Source of the DNA: Helianthus annuus | Taxonomy: Eukaryota; Streptophyta; Magnoliopsida; Asterales; Asteraceae | Length of the DNA stretch: 64,000 nucleotides | Direction: 5' to 3' | Assembly: GCF_002127325.2 (NCBI RefSeq) | Contig: NC_035441.2 | Span: forward strand, 154,719,122 to 154,783,121 | In this document: positions 44,758 to 54,693 of the stretch, one piece after another | How positions within the stretch are numbered: the stretch's first letter is position 1 | How the letters are laid out: each line of letters starts with the position of its first letter | Program-made: the position numbers and the translations under genes | Notes under the pieces: generated by a model | What the model was told of the DNA's origin: nothing | The model's database searches: none | Seen by the model: only the letters and a program-made list of their open reading frames with translations

Positions 44758-46635
44758 TTAGAGATGGTGTTGAACCAGCTTCAGAATGTCAACACACATA
44801 CAAGTTTCTTTATCAGAATTTTCTGATTTCTCTTCTTGTGATGGAATTCTTGGATAATTTTGAAATTTTGAGTGAACCACTTCTGGATTTTTTAAAAACT
44901 TTTGTTTGAATTCACTTTTCTTTTCTTTAAAGTTGATTTTAGAGATTTCAAAAGAATTCTCAGAACATATTGATCTGCATGATTCTGAATCAGATTCTGA
45001 TGTCAATTTATCAGAAATCTGATGTGTTGCCTTCAGAAATGTGGTGGGTTTAATTACATTTGTTTTTACATACCCTAAACCTTCACCTCTGCTTTTAGGT
45101 GTGGTTTCAATAAAGTTAATGAATTCCTTTGCCTGCTGAAAACCCTTCACGTTTATTTCTTTGTCATGAATTTTCTTGTATAAATCCTTCCTTTCTTTTT
45201 CATAAAATTCAATTTTTGCTCTATGATCCAAGCTCTCTTCAATCAGTAACTGGTTTTCAATTATAACTTTATTCAGGGTTCTTTGCAACTCATCAGATTT
45301 TTTACTTTCTGATTTCTGTTTTTCGTGCAGATTTAGAAAATCTGACATAAGTTTGTTTAATTTGTGTTCAAGGTCAATATTATCTAAATTTACCTTTTGT
45401 TCTGATGTTTCAGGTTGTTCACCAGAAAGTGCCATCAGACAGAAATTTGTCATCTCTTCTTCTTCATCATCAGAAGAGTCATTTAACAGCCATGTATTTG
45501 TCCCAGCTATCAAACTGACTTGTTGTTGCTTCTTGGCTTCTTCTAGCTTCTTCTCATAGTATGCAACATCCTTCAGTTTCTTATTTTTGCACTCTGATGC
45601 ATAGTGACCCTTTTGTTTACATTTGTAACACACAACTTCTGCTTTTCCTTTATCCCTTGATCTTCCTTCCATCCTCCCTTTATTAGTTTTCTGGTACTTC
45701 TGACCACGTCCCCTTAACCTCTGCTCAAAAGTTTTGGTAAGCGATGCAATTGCCTCAGCAAATGCAGAAAAATCTGATGACGTATCAGAATTTTCAATAT
45801 TTTGGCAGTTTGAGGTCTGTGGATCACAGATGGGTGTTCTTTGTGAGTTTGAGATTAAAGCTAAAGATCCCCCTCTTTGATTTGATTCTTCATATATTTC
45901 TTCTTCTCTGGGGACAAGAATGCTATATAAGTCATGAAGACTCATATTTCCTAGTTCTAAAATGGAGGACAAAGTCATGGTTAGACTTCTCCAATCTCTA
46001 GGTAGAGCATCCAAGAATTTTATATTCCTTTCATCATTTGATTTTACAATTCCAAATTTCTTTAGCTCATTTAAAAGTTTTGCAAATCTATAGTAGGTTT
46101 CACAAAATTTTTCATTTGGTAAACTTTTAAATCTCTCATAAGAGGAAACACAGTTTGTTCTTATGTTCCTCTTCATCCTTTCCCCTCCTTCACAAAGATT
46201 TTCCAACTGATCCCATATCTTTTTAGCTGATGCACATGCATCCACTTGAGAGAATATGTCATTTGGAAGTGCCATTATTAAAAGTGATTTGGCCCTTTCA
46301 TCTGCAGCCACCAGGTCCTTGTCTTCTTGGCTCCAAAGACTTTCACTTTTGGGAGCCAAAGAAGCAGGTACGCCTGGTGATTGATCAGTTCCTGGAATAG
46401 CTGGTATTTCAGTCGTTGGTACATATGGACCCCTTTCAATGGATTAAAACAGAGTTCGGTCATGTCCATTAAGAAAGTTGACCATCCTGATTTTCCATTG
46501 TGGGTATTCCTCTCTGACCAAGGTCGGAGGTTTAGACATTGAACCAATGTTGAAAGCATTATTCCATGTTTGAAAGTTTTCCATATTTAGAGAAAAAGGA
46601 ATGAGCAATTGATCATTTGAAAATAATTTATTCAA
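44758..46635 (-). pseudogene. Copia A gag
   Basis: Starting at 46635 (MNKLFSND), the frame runs through MSKPPTLVREEYPQWKIRM to a TAA at 46446-46444, then continues in the same frame for 533 aa from 46359. It has the UBN2-type gag core (SLLIMALPNDIFSQV, YYRFAKLLNEL, RNIKFLDALPRDW) and a perfect zinc knuckle CYKCKQKGHYASEC (about 45640), followed by a coiled-coil segment (about 45400-45120). It ends at 44758. The structural shell protein is therefore nearly complete apart from one nonsense codon. Confidence 0.9.
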
Positions 46636-46636
46636 T

Positions 46637-46652
46637 GTGCTCTGACACCAAT
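46637..46652 (-). other. Primer-binding site of copia A
   Basis: Minus-strand ATTGGTGTCAGAGCAC follows the LTR end. It differs by one base from the tRNA-iMet complement TGGTATCAGAGC. Confidence 0.8.
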
Positions 46653-47251
46653 TGTTGGTCCCAGTTGACTTAAAAAACTTTCTTTTTCACGTAATATGGC
46701 AAGTGATTTCAACAAATATGAAAATAATGTGCGGAAATAGAAATCAGACTTTCAAGAAACAAGACCTACAGAATTTTCAAGTTTATATCACTTTGAAACA
46801 AAATGGTTTACAAGGTGATTGTGAGGTTATTATCTATTACAAACGAATACTTATGTAATTCTGAGGTGAAAGGACAATGGAGTTTTTGTTGTATGTATTG
46901 AATGCTTGGCTTAACTCATCGTCCTTTGCTGAAGGGCTTTCTATTTATAGAAAGCCTAGGGGCATAAATAAACATTTGTTTATTCATGCACTTGTCCTGC
47001 AAAAAGTAGCTTCTTAACATATTCATTGAATCCAATTATCAAGTTGCTTCGGTTATCATGAGATCCAATAATGTCAAGTTGCTTTGGTTATTGTGGTAGG
47101 ATAGAACTTGTTCAGACAAGTGGTGTTTATCAAAATTTCTGATAACTACTTCATCAGAAATTCTGATGAACAAATAATCAGAAGGTCCGATGATTAGATT
47201 TACCAGAAACTGATGATATTTCATAAAAAATATCATCAGATCCATCAGAAT
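46653..47251 (-). mobile_element. 5' LTR of copia A, interrupted
   Basis: The first 599 bp on the plus strand match the 3' LTR (34471-35068). The match stops after CATCAGAAT exactly where TGTAGGATCG of copia B begins. The missing part (about 185 bp) should lie beyond the far end of copia B, outside the window. The five bases before the junction, AGAAT (47247-47251), are the presumed target duplication. Confidence 0.85.
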
Positions 47252-48661
47252 TGTAGGATCGTATTCGGACCCGAATGAGTCGATCAGAAGAGTTTTACTC
47301 AATACGAAAGGCGGAAACAGACGTATTGAAGTCAATTCAGCAAAAATATCACTTTAAACTGTTGATTTGATTGAAATAATGACGTTTTACAGCGTGACGA
47401 CACTTCGGCAGCACTTCGTTGCAAAACCGGAAAATTGTTATGTGATTTCGCTTGAAGTTACCTATTTATAGGTGATGAGATTCCGCTTGAACATGATCAT
47501 GTTCATTTCAAGCGGAATTAACATGAAAGATCTCAAGCGAAATCATCTTGACCACTCAAGCGGAATTAGAAACATTGTTGATTTCGCTTGAACCTGACCT
47601 AATGTCATTTCAAGCGGAATCACTCTAATTTCCACTTTCTTGATTTTCGTGCCCTTATCTAACTAGTTCTATACAAGACTCGATACAAGACGAAGTCGAC
47701 AGACGCATGCACCAACAAACTCCCCCTCAAATGTTGACGAGTATTCAGTGTCGAGTCTTCGCATCTTCGATCTTTTTCAGTCTTCGGGCTTCTCTTCGAA
47801 GTATTTTACACTATAAAGCATCCTTCAAATATCTCTCTTTTCTATTAACACCATCAGACTCCTCTCGAACAAATACACTCCCCCTCGAATGTTGAATCTT
47901 TAAATTCATCAGTAGCCTGCAATCTCAGGATCAGAACCTGGCTCTTTGACATTCAGACTCCCCCTCTCAGTAAGCTGGGATCGTAGTCTGGCTTTCACAG
48001 GTTCAAAATTGTTGCCTGGCTTATACTCTGCTCTGATTCGAAGTCCTAGCTTTCTTTAATTACAAGCTTCTCAGGATCGATTAACCCAGCTCTTACTAAA
48101 ACCTGCACAGTTTCTACCACAAACATAAGCTTTTTATGATAAAGATTTGACAGTCTTAGACACTACTTGCAGATCTCTGACTAATTACTTGCAAAATAGA
48201 TTTTAAAAACTTTTTTAAACATAATCTTCTCAAACCTGTTCGTCATGTTTAGCACTTGAGATTTTGAAAATCAGCTCTTTAACACCAGTGGTCGAAAATC
48301 TTTTTTGAATTTTTCAAAAATTTTATGCAAAAACACACTTAAAATCTTTTTGGATTTTTGAGTTTAACGAAAAGCATTAAAGAAATATTTACATACAATC
48401 TTTTTGTGAGTTTGTATAAGAGGATCATATCAGTTTTTGAGACAAATCACCAACACCGTTAAGCTTGATTTCATTTAAAGGTCTAAACAATTCACCTAGA
48501 TTGTCAGTATACTGATCCACTTAAATTTTCACACAAAGTTCAACTGTTTCGAGATACGAGATTAATGTTTTAGATACTTAAACTTATTCGCATGTCCCAC
48601 CACTTGAATATACTCCCGTATCCAGATCCCAACATTCAGTCTTACAGGTGAGTATACCTAG
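47252..48661 (-). mobile_element. Copia B: 3' LTR and internal fragment
   Basis: The LTR is 47252-47717 (plus strand TGTAGGATCG...TGCACCAACA), the same family as the solo LTR at 22404-22812. Beyond it a minus-strand polypurine tract GAGGGGGAGTT (47718-47728) marks the internal side. The next 930 bp are non-coding, with two further AGGGGGAG tracts, and stop where the gypsy LTR begins. The remainder must lie right of the window. The LTR contains TATA-like CTATAAATAGG on the minus strand near 47462-47472. Confidence 0.8.
47420..47640. repeat. Inverted CAAGCGGAAT repeats in copia B LTR
   Basis: ATTCCGCTTGAA, ATTTCGCTTGAA and their reverse complements CAAGCGGAAT/CAAGCGAAAT occur about seven times. 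One pair forms a strong hairpin around AACATGATCATGTT (47468-47519). Confidence 0.8.
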
Positions 48662-49381
48662 TGTTAGGGCAGGATTTTAATGACCTATGATCCTTACATG
48701 ATATCCTAACAAGTGATCATTGTTTCTTTGGCAGATAGTGATCCTCAGAAGAGCTTCAGGATCAGGATCACGGATCATCCTAAGGATCCTCATACTAACA
48801 ATTGTTCTCTTCGAATTTAATGTTGTTTTGCAGGAATTACGAGTTGGACCTGGTCTTGGCAACATTATTAAGGAATCTTTCACGTAAATCTCGCACATAC
48901 ATCGCCGGAAATAGACGTTCTGGAAAATAAGGAAACTTAGCACAATTTACGGGCAATTAGTTAGGCTAAATTTGCTTCTATTTCTAAAGGGGTAACGAGC
49001 TAGTAGTTAGGTGACCTGCCTAAAATTCAACCACACACGCTTATATAAATGGCACTCTACAGCATTCGGAAGACACAACACAATTTTCTTACACGTACTA
49101 GCATACAACACCGTAGTGATCCTTATACCTAGCTCGTTACCATCCGAAGTTGTAAACTTTGTTTGTTATATTGAAGTTTGGTGATCGGTAGTTTCCATCA
49201 CCCGAGGTTTTTTATGCCGGAGATCATTCATTGATCAAGGGCTTTTTCCTCATATAAATCCTTGTGTCACTTGTGCAATTTACATTTAAGTGATCCTTAT
49301 CTTTGTTCATCATACCAAGCATCATTCCCCGTTTACAAATAGTTTGGTTGTATTATCCTTGTTTGATTTTTGACCAAAACA
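48662..49381 (+). mobile_element. 5' LTR of Tat-clade gypsy element
   Basis: It begins TGTTAGGGCAGG and ends TTTTGACCAAAACA, 720 bp, followed by the primer-binding site. The five bases before it are CCTAG. AGGATC and GATCCT words are frequent. The 3' LTR lies beyond the window, since the pol gene ends only 346 bp before the right edge. Confidence 0.75.
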
Positions 49382-49384
49382 GTT

Positions 49385-49401
49385 TGGCGCCCACCGTGGG
49401 G
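49385..49401 (+). other. Primer-binding site of the gypsy element
   Basis: TGGCGCCCACCGTGGGG three bases after the LTR is the TGGCGCC-type site found in Tat and related gypsy elements, different from the tRNA-iMet site of the other elements here. Confidence 0.75.
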
Positions 49402-49459
49402 CAATTGGTGCTTCATTCATAAGAAAATTTTTCTGTTGATAATCATTCCGGAGCGTTGC

Positions 49460-51640
49460 ATGGCTTCATCATTGAAGAATACCTCCACAACGATGTCGGC
49501 AGTCAATTCATCTCAGGGCTTTCCACCTTTGCCTCCACCAACTGCTGGATCTCAGAAATATGCTGAGAAGAGACCTACTCCCATCTTCTCTAAAACTCCA
49601 TCTTCTTCTGCTCTAACTTCTTCTGCTCCCAGTACTAGTGATATATTTACTTTGATTTGCAGATGAGGGATCGTATTCAGCGGCAGGATGAAACTAATGA
49701 CAGGATCCTTGAGGAAATCAGAGATCTCAAAAGACAGAAGAAAACGGCAGAGGATCATTCTCCACTGATGCCCAAATCTTTGAATTTTGATACTCCGATG
49801 ATTACTTCTCAGCCATCAGAGGTCCTAGACATTCAACATGTGGGTGGATCAAAAGGAGTACACTTCGGCTCAGCAACAGTGACTCAGGCATCAGGTTCAT
49901 ATTTCCAGCCGGCAGGATCCTATACTCAGCATATGGGATCCTTCATGAATTCAGGAGCCTACTCAGGAGCACAACAGGTTCTAGGATCCTCCTTTGTTCC
50001 AGGATCATCCCAGGTTCAAGGATCCTCCTTTGTTCCAGGATCATCCCAGGTTCAAGGATCCTCCTTCGTTCCAGGATCACCCCAAGTTCAGGGATCCCTC
50101 CAGATGCCAGGATCCTTGAAGAGTTTGCAAACAGGAAGCTCAGATGTCCATCAAGGAGATTTTATTCCAATGCAGACCATTGCTTCCACTAGTCCCTCCA
50201 TCATCCCAAAATCCCAGCAATATGGATTCACATCCAATGTTCCTAACTTGAACCCGATGGGAGGTAACACTTTTAATAATTCTCTTACCACTAACCATGG
50301 ATTCATGCAGGATACAGGTATCAACCATGCTATGGCCAGAGAACTGCAGAAACTGAAGGATATGATATCAAGTGTTCCAGGGGTAGTCAAACCTATCCCA
50401 GAGATTGCAGATGGAAGCCATAAGGTATCTCGTTTTGCACCACCGATTTGTGATGCTGAGATACCCAAAAGATTCCATATTCCAACTATGAAGCTGTATG
50501 ATGGCACAACGGATCCTGAGGAACACATAGCACAATACAGGGAGAGGATGGAGATCAATCCGATTCCAGAAAGGTTAAAGGAAGCATGCCTATGCAAGGG
50601 ATTTGGATCCACTCTTACTGGATCAGCTCTTAAATGGCTGCTAAGTCTTCCCCCTTACTCTATTACTTCGTTTGCTAATTTAGTTAACTTATTCAATAAT
50701 CAATTTTCTTATAGCAGAAAATTTGAACGATTGACTAGTGATTTATATAGGATAACTCAGGGTCATAATGAATCATTAAGGGATTATATAACCAAATTTA
50801 GTAAAGAATCCTTGGACATTCCCAACTTGGATGTAGCCACAGCTGTCGAGGACTTCAAAATGGGATTGCTTAGAGATTCATTGTTCTATGATGATCTTGT
50901 TATGACACCATGCAGGAACCTAGACGAAGTAAGGACTCGGGCACTCAGGTTCATCCGGCTAGAGGATGACAAAAGGATCCAGGAGAGACAAGTAGGATCC
51001 TCAAAACAAGAAAAGCAAGGATCCTCTTTCAAAAACAACAAATTCAAATCCTACAACAGAACTGACAACCAGAACGTGCATGCTGATGACCAAGAAGAGG
51101 ATGATGAGGATTATCCTCCGATTTCTGAATACTGTTTTTCCGTTGATAACCATGAACTAATCCTTGCAATGCAGAATCTAGGAGAAAAAGCCAGATGGCC
51201 CAGGAAAAATGACAAACCAGCCGCAGCTAAAGATAAATCAAAGTGGTGTGCATACCATGAGGATTTTGGGCATTTGACAGAGGAATGCATCGCATTGAGA
51301 AAGGAAATCGGATATCTGCTAAGCAAGGGGCATTTAAAAGAGTTGTTGGGAAGAAAAAAGCCAAGGACTCAGGATCCTGAAAGGATCCTTGAAAAAGCTC
51401 CAGCTCCTCCGGCAGATGCACAAGTGATAAACTTTATTTCCGGAGGATCAGACATCTGTGGTACATCCTTTTCAGCAGCTAAAAGGCATGCAAAGGAGGC
51501 TAAAATGGATAATGGAGAAAGACCTATTCGAACATCAAGTATCTCGAAAGGAAAAGTGATAACCTTTGATGAGGATGATCGCGTAGACATCCAGGATCCT
51601 CATCATGATAGTTTAGTTATTACTCTCTTTATTTCTAACC
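49460..51640 (+). pseudogene. Tat-clade gypsy gag
   Basis: The likely start is ATG 49460 (MASSLKNTSTTM), whose frame ends at 49666. The rest of Gag lies in another frame from 49657, so one base is gained or lost, or an intron ending TTTGATTTGCAG (49651-49662) is removed. The 678-aa frame starts with a coiled coil (IQRQDETNDRILEEIRDLKR), then a Gly/Ser/Val-rich repeat region (GSSFVPGSSQVQ, three copies near 49985-50090). The Retrotrans_gag core follows, with YDGTTDPEEHIAQYRERM, LTGSALKWLLSLPP and LFNNQFSYSRKFE (50490-50720), then a zinc-binding stretch with WCAYHEDFGHLTEECIAL (51245-51300). Confidence 0.85.
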
Positions 51641-51644
51641 ATTT

Positions 51645-52374
51645 TGTCCGCAGGATCCTAATTGACGGAGGAAGCTCAGTAAACATTATCTAGCTTGATG
51701 TTCTGAAGAAAATGGGTATTCCTGAATCAGACATCACACCAAGATCCTCCGTGCTTGTAGGATTTAGTGGCGAAACTAAGAAAACCCTGGGGGACATCAA
51801 ACTCCCAATTTACGTGGAAGGATTACATAATTATCAGAAATTTTGTGTTATTGACTGTTTATATTGTTGTAATGTTATCCTTGGCAGGCCCTGGATACAC
51901 GATATGAAGGCAGTCCCATCCACCTACCATCAATGTGTGAAGCTCCCTAGCCCTTAGGGAATAATCAAGATCGATAGTGATCAGCAGGAGGCTAAGGATT
52001 GTTACACCTCATCAATGAAACCAGCCTCGAAATCAAGGGAGCAATAGCAATTAAAGTATCCTCCAAGGGATGTCTTGGAGGCAAGAGAGCAGGATGTGGA
52101 CGAAATCCTCTTGGATCCTGATGATCCTGAATCCAAAATCTATATCGGATCAGAGATCCTTGGACAAATGAAAGAAGACATTGTATCCTTCCTCAAAAGA
52201 AGAAAATCTACCTTTGCATGGAAACATGAGGATATGACAGGTATATCTAAGGATATTATCACTCATAAACTTGGCATTGACAGGTCAGTTAAACCAATCC
52301 ATCAAAAAAGGAGGAAGTTTGCACCAGAAAGAAATGCCATTATCCAGGAAGAGGTAGAAAGATTACTATGAGCA
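51645..52374 (+). pseudogene. Gypsy protease and linker to RT, four stops
   Basis: The frame continues unchanged from gag to RT but is crossed by TAG 51691, TAG 51955, TAG 52045 and TGA 52369. The aspartic protease motif LIDGGSSVNI lies at 51658-51690, just before the first stop, with its Asp intact. Flap and C-terminal motifs follow (VGFSGETKKTLGDI, VILGRPWIHDM). The linker before RT includes FAWKHEDMTGI and KLGIDRSVKPIHQKRRKF, which belong to the start of the RT domain. The third stop is in the context CAA TAG CAA TTA. Confidence 0.85.
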
Positions 52375-54693
52375 GGTATGATTAGAGAAGTAAAGTATCC
52401 AAAATGGCTAGCCAATGTGGTTGTTGTTCAAAAGAAAAATGAAAAGTGGAGGGTATGTGTCGATTTCACTGATTTAAATAAGGCATGTCCCAAGGATCCT
52501 TTCCCATTACCCCACATTGACTCCATGGTGGATGCAACGGCGGGTCATGAACTGTTAACCTTTATGGATGCATCATCTGGATTCCAACAAATTCAGATGG
52601 AACCATCTGACCAAGAGGATATGGCTTTTATGACCCCAACCGGTTTATATTGTTATATTGCTATGCCGTTTGGATTAAGGAATGCAGGTGCAACATATCA
52701 AAGGCTGGTGAACATAATGTTCAAAGAGCAGATTGGACAAACTATGGAAGTATACATAGACGATATGGTAGTAAAATCCAAGAAAGCTGAGGATCACCTA
52801 AGGGACTTGGAGGAAGCATTTGATATCCTTGATAGTTATAACATGAAGCTTAATCCTTCAAAATGTCACTTTGGTGTTAAAGCAGGCAAATTCTTAGGAT
52901 ATATGGTAACCCAGAGGGGCATTGAAGCAAGCCCGGAACAAATCAAAGCATTCGTGAATATCAAATCCCCTGCCAACGCTAAGGATGTGCAAAGACTAAC
53001 AGGCAGGATAGCAGCTCTAAACAGATTTATATCCAAAGCCTCAGAAAAGTGTAAAGAATTCTACGATATCCTAAGAAAGAACAAGAAATTCGAATGGACT
53101 GAAAAGCATGAGAATGCTTTACAAGCCCTCAAAGAATACATGTCCTCAGCTCCAGCATTGATGAAACCAGAAAAAGGAGATGTGTTATCCTTATATCTTG
53201 CGGTATCTTCAAAAACAATAAGTGCAGTCCTTGTTATGGATCATGAAGGTACACAATATCCTGTTTATTATGTAAGTAAGAGTTTACTTGATGCTGAATC
53301 CAGGTATTCACACCTTGAAAAACTTATCCTTGCACTAATTATGGCATCTACTAAACTAAGACATTATTTTGAAACCCATGTTATTGTTGTTAGAACTAAT
53401 TTTCCAATTAAGAAAGTCCTCAGGAAACCAGAGATGTCCGGAAGAATGGCTAAGTGGGCAGTAAAGCTTAGTGCCCATGATATAAGATATGAGCCTAGAA
53501 CAGCCATCAAATCTCAAGCATTAGCAGACTTTGTGGCTGATTTCAGTAGTGATTTACAAAAGGAAGCCGAATTGGAAGTCCAGCAGCTGGATGAAACCAA
53601 GGATCCTTGGATACTACATACTGATGGATCCTCAAATGTTAAAGGCACGGGGCTTGGTATACTACTAAAATCGCCACAGGGGGACATAATACCCCACTCC
53701 ATAGCTTGTGAGTTCCAAGCCACTAATAATGAGGCTGAATATGAAGCCTTGATTGCTGGTTTGCAAATTGCTAAGCATATGGGAATCAGGTATCTTGAGG
53801 TATACGTGGATTCATTGTTAATCACTAATCACTTTAATGGATCCTATGCTGTTAAAGGCGAAAAACTAACCAAATATTTAGAGATAGTCAAAGAATTGGC
53901 ACTCTCCTTTGTTTTCTTTAGTTTGACACAGGTACCAAGGGAAGAAAATACAGAAGCTGATGCATTGGCCAATCTAGGATCATCTTTGAAGATCCCAGAG
54001 GATATAAGTATCCCTATCATCCATATCCTGGCTCCTGCTATTGAAAATCAGGTGGCCATGGAAATAGAAGAGGATTCTGTGATGATCCCTAGTGAGGATA
54101 CTCAATCTTGTTCAGGATCATGGATCTCACCAATCATGAGATACTTACAACACGGAGAGATTCCTATGGGAGAAAACCCTAGGGCTTTCAGAATTAAGGT
54201 ATCTCAATTCACAATCTTAAATAATATGCTATATAAGCGATCTCTTGCAGTACCATATTTAAGATGTATCGAGGATCCTGAAGTTCAAGAAGTTTTAAAA
54301 GACTTCCATGAAGGAGATTGTGGAAACCACACTGGGGGCAGGGCATTGTTCTCAAGGATCTTAAGGACAGGATACTACTGGCCAACTATGAAAAGGGATG
54401 CTGTGGAGTATGCTAAGAAGTGTGATCCTTGTCAAAGACACAGCAATATCCTTCATCAGCCGGCTGAATTTCTACATCCTATACCATCCTCTTGGCCATT
54501 CATGAGATGGGGGATGGATATAGTTGGCAAGCTCCCTAAGGCACCTGGTGGAAAAGTGTTCATGCTTGTTATGACTGATTACTTCTCCAAGTGGATAGAG
54601 GCTGAAGCTTTTGCCCAAGTCAGAAAGAAGGAAATTATATCCTTTATTAAGAGAAATATTATAACTAGATTTGGCATTCCTTCTGAAATTATA
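52375..54693 (+). pseudogene. Gypsy RT, RNase H, second RNase H, integrase 5' part
   Basis: A clean frame of 772 codons runs up to the nested element. RT: CVDFTDLNKACPKDPFPLP, FMDASSGFQQI, FGLRNAGATYQRL and catalytic YIDDMVVKS (near residue 125 counting from 52378). RNase H: the region around SLYLAVSSKTISAVLV and YSHLEKLILALI (260-330). A second, archaeal-type RNase H: HTDGSSNVKGTGLGILL, NNEAEYEALIAGLQ, VYVDSLL and NTEADALANLGS (about 412-535), with all four acidic residues, which marks the Tat clade. Integrase: HHCC finger (HEGDCGNH...CDPCQRH, about 643-685), then GMDIVGKLP and [15 protein letters not shown] with the first catalytic Asp. Insertion of the LARD stops it two codons before the second Asp. 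Confidence 0.95.

Noticed and set aside
48662..52000. Dense GGATCC sites as a sign of cloning vector or synthetic DNA
   Set aside because: The words are spread irregularly through ordinary gypsy coding and LTR sequence and often with mismatches; no vector sequence is present.
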